Shown one piece after another: positions 46,035 through 58,500 of a DNA stretch of 64,000 nt. Position 1 is the first letter of the stretch. Each line of letters starts with the position of its first letter. The notes under the pieces are model-generated. The model was given only the letters and a program-made list of their open reading frames with translations. It was not told the DNA's origin and did no database searches. The stretch is taken from the NCBI GenBank assembly GCA_023614405.1, contig CM042693.1:158922731-158986730 (forward strand), in the 5' to 3' direction. Source of the DNA: Avena insularis (lineage: Eukaryota; Streptophyta; Magnoliopsida; Poales; Poaceae). A program made the translations under genes and the position numbers.

Positions 46035-46334
46035 GAGTACTCTTTAAGTACTCGCAAACTAATACTAAGAGGTAAGGGGTTTTTGGGTAATAGGACACTA
46101 GGCTCTAGGGTTGTTTTGCAAAAATACAGGTTTATCTCTACTCAGTTTCAAAGCTAGTCATAATTTTATAACTCCTAAGTGGGATCTTGTAATTAAGGTC
46201 ACAACTCTATTGTGGTCAAGTCAAAGTCTCAATTTGTTTCACAAGTCATTTTGAAAAGTCTGACGGGGAAAAGATGGCCCTCAACTGTCCATAATCATGA
46301 CGCGGCTATTCGAATAGTTTGACACTCTGTAGAG
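46035..46334 (-). other. Shared palindrome pair and hairpin, nested 3' LTR
   Basis: Palindrome 1 is CTCTGTAGAG (46325-46334). Palindrome 2 is CTATTCGAATAG (46306-46317). The hairpin is GAGTAC, a 7-nt loop, then GTACTC (46035-46053). Confidence 0.75.
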
Positions 46335-48478
46335 ATTGTACACTTTCACCACAACATTAGATACATCCGTCAGGAACAAATCCTGAATTCACCATACTCA
46401 GTATGCGGATAATCAATCCTAACCTTTCAATTACACGCCCTAGTATAAGCACCTCTCCTAGGAGTTTGGCCTCCCAACCATGACCACTGTCATCATGGGT
46501 ACTGCACAGGTGGACAATCTTCACAAGGTAGCCTCAGCTCAGACCTTGGCCGTGAGGGAACTAATACTAAGGAATATTAGTTTCCAGTCAAGCCCTACCC
46601 AATATTCGGGTATTGTGGTTGTACGCTAAAATTGGAATGGTATCGCATCCAGACAACCATCAGTTTTATAAAGGGGCTAAGGCTCATGCCTCAACATTTT
46701 CATCACCAAAATCATCAAGTGTTTGGGAACACATGTCCAAAACATTTCAATAGAATGATCCATCATTCCAAGGTTTTCATAACCATTTTTCCACCAAGTA
46801 TTCTCATCTAAAGTTGATCAAGTTTTATGCTTAGCACTAGCATCTACAGGTGGGGGTAGTACTAATGAGGGGTGGTAACTAGTGGAGTTTTACTAAGTCC
46901 AACCTTATATCTTAGGCTGATATCAAGGTTTCTATCTTAGGACAAATTTTATGCTCTTTATGCAACCTTCAGCACAACTGTCTAGTATCTACCAAACTCT
47001 TAGGTAGACTCCAAGTAAGCTTTGATAATAAAGTAAGAAGCTTGCCATAAAACTAGGATTTGGTTTATCAAGTGGGTATGATCACATACGCTTAAGGCAT
47101 ATAGTAGTCATATCACAAGTATGGGTTTGTGGCAACAGTAGGATATCTGGCAAGGGTTAGCTTGCATCAATATGAGTATAAGCTTGCATAGGTATAGTAT
47201 CTTGCAAGTGTTAGCTTGCATTGGTATACTATCAGCTTGCCTTGTGCGGAGCAGTGGTTGAAGTTCTCCTCGGCTTCTTCTTCGTAGTATCCTCCTTCCT
47301 CCTCGTATCCTTGGTCGGTACTAGCGTCTATGAATAAATACGAGGTACACAATCACCAAACAATACTTAACTACTTGCAATCATCACACACAAGGGTCCT
47401 ATAGATGATCTAGCATCATCTCTAACATTACAAGGTTAAGGCTTGGTTTAAATCTTTTTATTTTTAGAAAAGTGATTTCTACTCATTAAAAAACTACTTA
47501 AGATTTAATATTCTCCAAACTAAACATGGGATCATGTTGACACATGTCATCACCACATATTGTAGTCCATGGGAATGTGATTTAGAGTGGTGTCACAATT
47601 TAATAAGGTTTTACCCTTTTATTTTAATTAATTAAAGTGGCTAGAAATGCTTATGAAGCATTCTTTTATTCCTTGAACATTATTTCTGCAAGTAAACCTA
47701 TATATTTTTATATATTCTGAAAGGTATGGTTAAATGTGATTTTTGAGAGTTGGAATCAACTCAAAAGCTTTTGTGGTTTAAATTTGAAAAATGTTTGAAT
47801 GCAGAAAAGCTTCTGCCTTGTTATTTTTACTATGGGTGATCTACAGATCCAAATGACTTGAATCCAACGGGCTTGGATTAATCATTCACAGACCTTTCCA
47901 ACAAAATTGGTTTCATTCAAATTGGTGCACTGAATCGATCTGGGTTGATTTTTGAAGTTGGGTACAGAAGTGTGTTTGAAATTAAAAAGAAAAGGTTTAA
48001 TTTGAATTGCTGGGCTGCGCGGGAAATTCTAACGGGCCGGCCTGCTAAGCACAGGGCTCCCGCGGGCTGCTTAAGTGGGTGTCCCCACTCGTCAGTGACA
48101 CGGGGCTTGCGAAGCGGTATGGGGCAACGTGGATCGCTCGATCTAGTTCTAATCTAACGGCTGTGGGTCATCGTCGACGCGAGACAGCTCCGGCGAGAAC
48201 GAAACCTAGCGCGGCCAGTGAGGGGTGCTGGGGGCTCACCGGGGTATGGACGAGGGTCGGCGAGGCGGGCGAACGACAAAGTCAACGACGGCGAACCTCC
48301 TGGTACCGGTGGCTTCTCCTGGGGCGGCTCCAATCGCTGGCTCCTTTCTTCTCCAGCAGCGGTAGGCTCCAGTGAAATTCTGGTGAGGTGGTGCTCGCCT
48401 TGCTCTGAGAACGGTGTGGCACGATCAGTGAGGAGAGGGGAGTGAGATGGTGTGAAGAAATCGTGCGGGGGTGGCCTC

Positions 48479-48486
48479 TATTTATA
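48479..48486 (-). promoter_or_regulatory. TATA box of the nested element's LTR
   Basis: TATAAATA on the minus strand, followed downstream by GAGGCC and the GC-rich leader. The matching position in the 5' LTR has been deleted. Confidence 0.75.
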
Positions 48487-49741
48487 GTTGAGCGAGGGGA
48501 CCGTCAGGCGCCGCAGTGAGCTCGTCGGGCGGCGTTCTGAGCTAATGGCATGGGCAAGGGTAGGGGACGGTGCTGTGTCTCCTGGCGATGCTCAACGACA
48601 TGATCGCGAGGCATGGGGCGTTGTGGTTTGGTTTGGAACGGCCGGTGCTCTGCGCGGCAGAGGCGGCGTCTTCGACAGCGGGCGGTGGCTGTATAGCACA
48701 GGGCGGCAAACGGGGATGTCTGGCGGTCTCCTGGGTCGGTGGTGATCGTGTGTGCGCGCGGTGAGGGCGGCGCACGGTCTATGGACGCTGGTCGAGGGTG
48801 GCGCTCTGGCACACGCTCGGCATGGTCTGGGCGCGGCTTGTGCGCGTGGTCCAGGGCTTGGCAACGCTCGCGGCTGGGACAGTGAGTGGCGGTGGACGGT
48901 GGGCTGCCTCCCAGACAAGGTTGGCATGGCTAGTTCTTCCTCTAGCCTGCTGTCGACTATGGGGTGGCATTGAGGTGCTCGGTTGTTCACCATTAATGGC
49001 AATGGAAAGCTCACAGGGGTGCTAGTGTTGGGCTAATCTTTCTAGATGATCTACTGAGTTGTGTGTGAGCTAACTAGGGAACAAGTTAGGCAAGAATCAC
49101 TGCACACTATAGTGTTGTTGTTTTGTTTGATTTGTGTCTGCAACCTGTTTGATGAAATGGCCGCATGAAATCAAGTTTTGAATTTTGAAATGAATTTTGG
49201 TGGGTTTGCTAGATTGGTGCTGGTGAGTCTGCAGATGCTTGGGTTTTGAAAGTTGAGCTTGTTTGAGTGGGTTTTGGAAAAGTGGGATCTTCCCATATGA
49301 AGAAGATTCAATTTTGAATTGTCATTTAAACTATGCATTTGAAAGTTTCTGGATGATCACAAAGTGGGCCTTGATACTTTGTTATGAGTACATTCAAGGG
49401 GTGCAAAGATCCAGAATTTTTTTTGTTAGGTTCTGAAAGTTTGAGACAGCCAAAGTAGGCATGTGAGTTAAATTGGTCAAAATGACCATTCACTTAATAT
49501 ATTTGTTTTGATTTACTTGTCTTTAGGAAAAGTGTGGGAAATGTTTTAGATGATGTTCATTTCACCTAAGAAACATTTTACAAGCAATGGATCACACAAA
49601 CAAGGTGGTTTTAAAGAAATTCAAAATCCATGCATACACATATACATGCATTCATGAGTTTATTTAGAAAAGTTTTTGTTAACCCTAAACTTGATGATTA
49701 GTGTTTTGATGATCTAAGTTTGATATTTTTGGGATGTTACA

Positions 49742-49755
49742 AACCTTCCCCCCAT
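49742..49755 (-). other. Polypurine tract of the nested element
   Basis: On the minus strand ATGGGGGGAAGGTT, immediately before the LTR start TGTAACATCCC. Confidence 0.85.
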
Positions 49756-49796
49756 AAACAAAATCTCGTCCCGAGATTTGAAAAAGGACGAAAAGA

Positions 49797-51131
49797 TTAC
49801 CTAGGATTTGAAGAGATCTGGAAACTCCGTCCTGATGTGATCTTCGCTCCTGTGTAGCTTCCTCTTACGTGGTTGCTCCACTGAATCTTGAGAAACTTGA
49901 TGCTTCGGGTTTGGGTAGTTCGATAAGCTTCTTCCAAAATGCGGGTGGGCACTTCGGGATAGGTCAGGTCATCGTTGATCTCTATGGTCTGGTGATCGAT
50001 ATTCTTGAACACCTCGGTCTTCTCGGGGACTTCGAGACACTTGCGAAGTAACGAGATATGGAACACATTGTGCACAGCTGACATCTCTTCTGGTAGCTCT
50101 AGTTGATACGATACTTCTACTCGACGGTTCAAAATCTTGAAAGGTCCGATATATCTGGGGGCTAACTTTCCTTTGAGTTGGAAACGCTGCATTCCCTTCA
50201 ATGGCGACACTTTCAGATAAACAAAATCTCCAATGTTGAAGGCGAGGTCTCTACGTCTCTTGTCGGTGTACCTCTTTTGTCTGGATTGGGCTGTCTTGAG
50301 GTGCTCACGAATCTTGTGAACCTTCTCTTCTGCTTCTCGTAGGATGTCGGGTCCGAAAATCTGACTCTCTCCTACTTCCGACCAGTTCAAAGGGGTGCGG
50401 CACTTCCTTCCGTACATGAATTCAAATGGGGCCATTTGCAAACTGGCTTGATAACTGTTGTTGTATGAAAATTCTGCAAACGGCAGACAATCTTCCCACT
50501 TGGATCCATATTCTAGCACACATGCTCTCAGCATATCTTCGAGTATTTGGTTTACTCGCTCCGTTTGTCCATCGGTCTGAGGGTGATACGCGGTACTGAA
50601 ATCTAAGCGGGTTCCTAAACCTTCTTGGACTTTCTTCCAGAATCTCGAGGTAAACTGGGTTCCTCGATCCGATACTATGTTCTTGGGGACTCCATGCAAA
50701 CTAACGATTCTAGCGATGTACAACTCCGCTAGCTTCGAACTCTGATAGGTGGTTTTGACGGGCAAGAAAGGGGCGACTTTGGACAATCTGTCCACTATGA
50801 CCCAAATAGAGTCATTTCCCCTACTAGAAGTAGGTAGTCCAGTGATAAAGTCCATTCCTACAGAATCCCATTTCCATTCCGGAATTTGCAAAGGTTGCAA
50901 CAATCCAGCGGGTCTTTGATGTCCTGCCTTGACTCGCTGACATATATCACACTTGGCGATATAGCTTCCGATTTCTCTCTTCATATTATGCCACCAAAAT
51001 TGCTCTTTCAAATCCTGATACATCTTAGTTCCTCCGGGATGGATAGAATAAAGAGTATCATGAGCCTCCTTCAAGATAACTTCTTTCAACTCCGAATCTG
51101 ATGGTACACACAGGCGTCCTTTGTACCACAA
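49797..51131 (-). pseudogene. Nested element integrase with decayed chromodomain
   Basis: A 444-codon open frame. The zinc region has HDTLYSIHPGG and [20 protein letters not shown]. The core has VGMDFITGLPTS (first Asp), VSDRGTQFTSRF (second Asp) and TDGQTERVNQI (Glu), so the DDE triad is intact. The tail has LAPRYIGPFKIL and VHNVFHISLLRK. The chromodomain begins (FLKIQWSNH), then two small indels move the reading frame, and the usual ending is visible only in another frame. Upstream (51132-51453) several frameshifts separate this from RNase H. Confidence 0.92.
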
Positions 51132-51453
51132 AACTCCTTCTTCGTCCTCGGTGAATCCGGGTACTTTGCCTGTACCGATACGACGCTTGATTCCGTCGAT
51201 ACTGGCATTTCTTCGCGCCTCTTTAATCTGATCAAAGTGGGCTGAAGTTCTATGCTAGCCAAAATCCTTCACTTACTAATTCTATTCGAAAATCTTCCAT
51301 CTCCTTGTGCAAACTTGGTTGCTCCTTCAAAATCATGGAGTTCAAGCGCACGGCAATGCTAAGGGCATCGGCTACCACATTGGCTTTACCGGGTGATAGT
51401 GAATGTCCAGTCGTAATCCTTGATTAGCTCAATCCATCTTCTACGCCTCATAT

Positions 51454-52104
51454 TCAGCTCCTTCCGGTGAATATATACTTTAGGCTCTTGTGATCCGAAT
51501 AGATCTCACAACGGTTTCCCATCAGGTAATGTCTCCATGTCTTTAGGGCTAGAACTACGACTGCGAGTTCGAGGTCATGAGTTGGGTAATTTGGCTCGTG
51601 TTGCTTCAATTGTCGCGATAGATAAGATATAACTTTGCCTTCTTTCATTAGCACACATCCGAGACCAATCTTGGATGCGTCACAATACACATCGGAAGGC
51701 TTCGTGATATCCGGCATGATCAAGATTGGGGCTGAAATCAATCTCCTTTTGAGTTCTTGAAAACTCGCTTCACATTTGTCGGTCCATTCAAACTTCTTGT
51801 CCTTCTTCAACAATTGGGTCATGGGTCGGGCGATACTAGAGAATCCTTCTACGAATTTGCGGTAATATCCCGCCAATCCGAGAAAAGCACGAACTTGGGT
51901 TTGAGTGGTTGGGGCTTGCCAATCTTCTACATCTTTCACTTTGGCAGGGTCAACGGCAATTCCTCCGGCTGATACAATGTGACCGAGGAATCCTACTTCC
52001 TGTAACCAGAATTCACATTTGCTAAACTTTGCATACAGCTGATGCTCTCTAAGGGTTACAAGAATGGTCCTTAGGTGTAGCTCATGTTCTTCTTCTGATT
52101 TGGA
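51454..52104 (-). pseudogene. Nested element RT C-terminus and RNase H
   Basis: In frame with the upstream RT after a stop: [17 protein letters not shown] (RT thumb), [18 protein letters not shown] (RNase H Asp), [14 protein letters not shown] (Glu) and [13 protein letters not shown] (Asp). A frameshift follows and the frame ends at 51454. Confidence 0.9.
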
Positions 52105-54295
52105 TTAGATCAGAATGTCATCAATGAAAACAACGACAAACTTATCCAGGAAGTCCATAAAAATCTTATTAATGAGGTCCATGAAATAAGCGGGGGCATT
52201 GGTTAATCCAAAAGACATGACTGTATACTCGTACAATCCATATCTGGTGGTAAAGGCAGTCTTTGGAATATCCTCTGCATGAATTTTGAGTTGATGATAG
52301 CCAGTCCTAAGATCAATCTTAGAAAACACTTGGGCACCGGTCAACTGATCAAACAAATCTTCTATATTAGGCAAGGGATACTTGTTCTTGATGGTGACAT
52401 CATTCAACTTCCGATAATCCGTACACAAATGGTTACCTCCATCCTTCTTGTCCACAAACAAGACAGGTGATCTCCATGGGGACGCACTTGGTTGAATCAA
52501 TCCGATTTCCAACATGGAATCTAGTTGCTTCTTCAGTTCTTCTAGTTCTGACGGGTTCATACTATAGGGTCTCTGGGCTATGGGTCCTGTTCCGGGGATT
52601 AGTTCGATGATAAACTCGATATCTCGATCTGGGGGCATATCGGGCAAAACATCTGGAAATACATCGGGGTATTCGCAGACTATCCGAACTTGGTCAATGG
52701 TGGGTTGGGCTATACTCTTGTTACACTTGAATTGGCGAGGTAAGGTTTCAGATATATGTTCGACTGATATCCCGGTGGTACTGGTCATGGTGATGGCTTT
52801 CTTAGCACAGTCAATCAATCCTTTATTTTTGGACATCCAATCCATTCCTAGTACTACTTCCAAACCTTTAGTTCCGAGTACTATTAGGTTAGCATAAAAA
52901 TCTATGCCATGGATTCGGATAGGGACGGCCTTGCAAATTTGCCTAGCCTTGGTGGTTGATCCGGGAATTTGTACAATCATCACATGCTTCAATTTGGTTG
53001 GTTGAATTTTACTAGTGCAAGCAAATTCTTCGGTGACAAATGATTGCGATGCACCAGAATCAAACAACACTCTTGCAAGTACTGAATTAACAGAAAACAT
53101 ACCCAACACGACGTCTGGCGCTTCCTGAGCTTCTTCAGCATGCATGAGAAAATGACGGCCATTGCGGTTGAGTGAATTCCCTGGGGCAAATCTTCTCCCT
53201 GGCTGGACACGACGCTGCTGCTGAGCTGGGACATTGGTATTAGGGGCTGTAGCATTCTTCTTGTTGGGGCACTCGTTGGAATAGTGGCCTTTATTTCCAC
53301 AGTCATAACAGGTCACTTGTGACTTGTCCTTGGCTACGACAGGCACAGCATTTCTTCCAGTCCTCGGGGCAGTGTTAGGGTTGGCGGTAGCATTGTTGGT
53401 GTTGAACTTAGGTGGGGCACGGGTGAAATTGCTAGAGTTGCCGGGGTTGTTGTGATTTCCTCCGGGTCTAGGGTTTCCACGGTTGGGATAGGTTGGACGG
53501 GTCATAGGGGGTCTGTTGGTTCTTGGGGCAAATCCTGGAGATGGGTTGGGGCGATACTTTGGGGTCTGATGGGTTCCTGGTTGATGCATCATGCGACGCT
53601 TGCGGTTCTCATTGGCCTGGTTGATCTTTCCTTCCATCTAGATAGCTGAATCGACAAGGGCTTCAATATCAACAAAGGGGATATTGACTAACACTGTCTG
53701 CATCTCGTCATGTAGACCATTCAGGAATCTTTCTTTCTTTTTGGCTTCGGTGTCTATCTCGTCCGGGGCATACCTAGCTAATGACAAAAATTTGTCACGG
53801 TATTCCACTACAGTCATCCTTCCTTGCTTCAACTCCCTGAACTCGTCTCTCATTCTCTTGATCAAACCTGGTGGCACATGGGTTACGCTAAACTTGACCT
53901 TGAATTCCTCCCGGTCATCATCGGCCTCCGGTCATGGCGAACCTTTGTTCCACCATGCCTAACATCTCCGGCTAGATAATGGGTGGCGAACAGGACTTCG
54001 TTGGCTTCGACTCCGGCTACTTCTAAGTTGTTTTCCATGGTTTGCAGCCAATCATCCGCATCTAGGGGTTCTTCTGACTTGGTGAAAACGGGTGGGTTGG
54101 TATTCTGGAAATTCTTGAGCTTAGATCCGTGGTTGTCCTCATTTCCATGGCCTTGGTTGTTATGGGCTAGTTGGGCTATCTGTTGCAGAGTGGCTAGGTT
54201 GGCTTGACGTTCCGCTCTTTCACTTCGGTCGAAGTCAACATTTGCAGGATCTGCAACATCGGGTCCGGGGCTGAACCACTTCCTCCACGTGGCAT
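52105..54295 (-). pseudogene. Nested element gag, protease and RT
   Basis: The gag start is the ATG at 54295 (MPRGGSGSAPDP). A frameshift and scrambling follow to about 53880, then MPPGLIKRMRDEFRELKQGR, a stop (TAG, 53638-53640), and a 510-codon open frame. That frame has a Pro/Asn-rich linker, zinc knuckle [14 protein letters not shown], protease [11 protein letters not shown], and RT blocks [33 protein letters not shown] and VVFIDDILI. It ends at a stop (52105-52107) where Tyr is expected. Confidence 0.92.
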
Positions 54296-54526
54296 CTGAA
54301 GATTGATATAGATCATGAGAAAAGAGGGAAATTTCTAAGGTTTTGGGTTTTTGAAAAGTTTTTAGAGTTTGACTTAGGTTTTTCTAGCAACTTGCTTTTT
54401 CATTCATTCATAGCACACAGTACAACACACACCACAACAAGGAAAAACAGATGATTTTAAGAACCATTCTAGAAACTACGATACAGTGGGACCGACTACT
54501 ACTCACTACGCTAGTGCTCAGTGCTA

Positions 54527-55321
54527 CTACTCCTTGGAGTCTGTGGCTTCATCATCTTCAACATCATCGATGAAGGCGAAATCATCCTCATCGGTGAAGA
54601 AGTCCATGGCCTGATCCTCCAGAAAATCATCGTCATCGCTGAGATAGGAGTAAGGGTCTCCACGAAGATCCTCTTCGGCATTCTCCCTTTCCTCTAACTG
54701 CATGTCTCTCTCGTGGATGGTCTCTTCAAGAGATGAGATGCAATGGCGAAGACGGGCAATAATTCGCTCCTTCTTGTCAAGCTGACGGCGACGAGACTTG
54801 CGATCCTTTGCTAGCATGGCGATGGTCTGATCCTTCGTCTTGATGATGGCAGACTTGTGGTTGCAATACTCACGACAATTGTCCAATTCCTGCTGATGAT
54901 CATACATCATGAAGCTAAGGTGGTCCAATTGAGTCTTCAGATCGGGGTGGTATGGGGCTTCCAGTGGTTGTCCATTTGCATCACGTCTTGGGAAAAACTC
55001 AAAGCGAGTACCCTTGATCTGATTGATGCTCTGCCCACACAGACGGGAAAGAGCTTCCTACATTGCTCTGGCAAGTCCATCGAGCCAGTTGTTTTCCCTC
55101 AAGGTAAACTGAATTCCCTCCGCAGTGGGAGGTTCAATCTTTCCTCAGACACTTGCAACAATTAGCCACTGCAGATATTCTCCTCCTTGATCATTGAGCT
55201 GAGCTCCGAAGAACTCGGGGTGTGGACGCTCCAGAAGTTCTGAAAGCTGATCCAGATCCCTCTCAAAGATAAGGTCTACTCCATTCCCAAGTTGATAAAA
55301 CTTGTTGTACTTCACGTCCAT
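54527..55321 (-). pseudogene. Extra open frame between primer site and gag (264 residues, two stops)
   Basis: The ATG at 55321 (MDVKYNKFYQLGNGVDL) lies about 215 bp after the primer site. A single frame of 265 codons runs to the stop at 54527 with only two interruptions: TGA at codon 59 (55145-55147) and TAG at codon 88 (55058-55060). The C-terminal half is highly charged and coiled-coil-like (LDKKERIIARLRHCISSLEE, then METMQ-type Glu-rich sequence) and ends in an Asp/Glu-rich tail (EDDFAFIDDVEDDEATDSKE). It has no retroviral enzyme motif. The low damage over 795 bp suggests it was a real gene of this family. Function unknown to me; a coiled-coil partner of gag is one guess. Confidence 0.7.
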
Positions 55322-55534
55322 CTATAAAAATAGAGGATGAGTAGATTAGCAGAGTGATCAAGTGTGTCAAAATTTTATCTATTTTGCAAGAGTTTTTGAG
55401 GAACATGAAGTTTTATGAAAGAATTAAAGAGGTAAGAATGAGAATAAGTTTTCGTAAATATTTTTATTCTTTGGTTTTGAAACTAAGTTTTTGGGTCAAC
55501 GTCCAATCTAACTAGGGTCTCCTATGGTCAGGAT

Positions 55535-55547
55535 GGCTCTGATACCA
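55535..55547 (-). other. Primer-binding site, initiator-Met tRNA type
   Basis: On the minus strand TGGTATCAGAGCC, three bases after the LTR end GGTGTTGACA. It matches the initiator tRNA-Met 3' end. Confidence 0.93.
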
Positions 55548-55550
55548 ACT

Positions 55551-58500
55551 TGTCAACACCCGGATTTTTCAATCCTAGATGCCTGTTATGCCATACATCG
55601 CAATCCCAGGATTACCATTTTTGCGAGACATAACAGAATTGGATACCATAGTACTTCATCCATTACAAACGATACATAAGTTCTTACACAAATAGGGATC
55701 TCATGATCCAGTTCTTAATACAACATCAAGCGGAATATGTAATAATAACGGTAGCGTGGTGACTCCATCTTGAGGTCACAGCAATCTTGTGATGGGAGAT
55801 GATCCTAGTTGTCGTAACCTTCTTGGGGTCCATCTTCGAGGTACTCCTCTTCATAGTCTGGCCATGGGAATAGCCAGGGACAAAGCCATGAGTACTCTTT
55901 AAGTACTCGCAAACTAATACTAAGAGGTAAGGGGTTTTTGGGTAATAGGACACTAGGCTCTAGGGTTGTTTTGCAAAAATACAGGTTTATCTCTACTCAG
56001 TTTCAAAGCTAGTCATAATTTTATAACTCCTAAGTGGGATCTTGTAATTCAGGTCACAACTCTGTTGTGGTCAAGTCAAAGTCTCAATTCATTTCACAAG
56101 TCATTTTGAAAAGTCTGACGGGGGAACAGTATGGCCACTCCAACTGTCCATAATCATGACGGCTATTCGAATAGTTTGACACTCTGCAGAGATTGTACAC
56201 TTTCACCACAACATTCGATACGTCCGTCAGGAACAAATCCTGAATTCACCATACTCAGTATGAGGATAATCAATCCTAACCTTTCAATTACACGCCCTAG
56301 TATAAGCACCTCTCCTGTGAGTTTGGCCTCCCAACCATGACCACTGTCATCTTGGGTACTACACAGGTGGACAATCTTCACAAGGTAGCCTCAGCTCAGA
56401 CCTTGGTTGTGAGGGAACTAATACTAAAGAATATAAGTTTCCAGTCAAGCCCTACCCAATATTCGGGTATTGTGGTTGTACGCTAAAATTGGAATGATAT
56501 CGCATCCAGACAACCATCAGTTTTATAAAGGCTAAGGCTCATGCCTCAACATTTTCATCACCAAAATCATCAAGTGTTTGGGAACACATGTCCAAAACAT
56601 TTCAATAGAATGATCCATCATTCCAAGGTTTTCATAACCATTTTTCCACCAAGTATTCCCATCTAAAGTTGATCAAGTTTTATGCTTAGCACTAGCATCT
56701 ACAGGTGGGGGTAGTACTAATGAGGGATGGTAACTAGTGGAGTTTTACTAAGTCCAACCTTATATCTTAGGTTGATATCAAGGTTTCTATCTTAGGCCAA
56801 ATTTTATGCTCTTTATGCAACCTTCAGCACAACTGTCTAGTATCTACCAAACTCTTAGGTAGACTCCAAGTAAGCTTTGATAATAAAGTAAGAAGCTTGC
56901 CATAAAACTAGGATTTGGTTTATCAAGTGGGTATGATCACATACGCTTAAGGCATATAGTAGTCATATCACAAGTATGGGTTTGTGGCAACAGTAGGGTA
57001 TCTGGCAAGGGTTAGCTTGCATCAATATGAGTATAAGCTTGCATAGGTATAGTATCTTGCAAGTGTTAGCTTGCATTGGTATACTATCAGCTTGCCTTGT
57101 GCAGATCAGTGGTTGAAGTTCTCCTTGGCTTCTTCTTCGTAGTATCCTCCTTCCTCCTCGTATCCTTGGTCGGCATTAGCATCTATGAATAAATACGAGG
57201 TACACAATCACCAAACAATACTTAACTACTTGCAATCATCACACACAAGGGTCCTATAGATGATCTAGCATCATCTCTAACATTACAAGGTTAAGGCTTG
57301 GTTTAAATCTTTTTATTTTTAGAAAAGTAATTTCTACTCATTGAAAAACTACTTAAGATTTAATATTCTCCAAACTAAACATGGGATCATGTTGACACAT
57401 GTCATCACCACATATTGTAGTCCATGGGAATGTGATTTAAAGTGGTGTCACAATTTAATAAGGTTTTACCCTTTTATTTTAATTAATTAAAGTGGCTAGA
57501 AATGCTTATGAAGCATTCTTTTATTCCTTGAACATTATTTCTGCAAGTAAACCTATATATTTTTATATATTCTGAAAGGTATGGTTAAATGTGATTTTTG
57601 AGAGTTGGAATCAACTCAAAAGCTTTTGTGGTTTAAATTTGAAAAATGTTTGAATGCAGAAAAGCTTATGCCTTGTTATTTTTACTATGGGTGATCTACA
57701 GATCCAAATGACTTGAATCCAACGGGCTTGGATTAATCATTCACAGACCTTTCCAACAAAATTGGTTTCATTCAAATTGGTTAACAGAATCGATCTGGGT
57801 TGATTTTTGAAGTTGGGTACAGAAGTGTGTTTGAAATTAAAAAGAAAAGGTTTAATTTGAATTGCTGGGCTGCGCGGGAAATTCTAACGGGCCGGCCTGC
57901 TAAGCACAGGGCTCCCGCGGGCTGCTTAAGTGGGTGTCCCCACTCGTCAGTGACACGGGGCTGGGCGAAGCGGTATGGGGCAACGTGAATCGTTCGATCT
58001 AGTTCTAATCTAGCGGCTGTGGGTCATCGTCGACGCGAGACAGCTCTGGCGAGAATGAAACCTAGAGCGGCCAGTGAGGGGTGCTGGGGGCTCACCGAGT
58101 GCAGGCGAGGTCGGCGAGGCGAGTCGAAGTCAACGACGAACCTCCTGGTACTAATGGCTTCTCTGGGCGGCTCAATCGCTGGCTCCTTCTTCTCCGGCGG
58201 TGCTCGGTGAAATTCGGCGGTGGTGCTCGCCTTGCTCTGAGAACGGTGTGGAACGATCAGTGAGGAGAGGGGACTGAGATGGTGTGAAGAAATCATGCGG
58301 GGGTGGCCTCTAGTTCTTCCTCTAGCCTGCTGTCGACTATGGGGTGGCATTGAGGTGCTCGGCTGTTCACCATTAATGGCAATGGCAAGCTCACAGGGGT
58401 GCTAGTGTTGGGCTAATCTTTCTAGATGATCTACTGAGTTGTGTGTGAGCTAACTAGGGAACAAGTTAGGCAAGAATCACTGCACACTATAGTGTTTGTT

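Larger units (their letters stand above)
45687..49741 (-). repeat. 3' LTR (element sense) of the nested chromovirus
   Basis: 4055 bp. It retains a 452-bp segment (48481-48932) missing from the other LTR, including the TATA box. The GC-rich island is at about 48030-48990. Many short frames in it overlap on both strands and are compositional. Confidence 0.95.
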
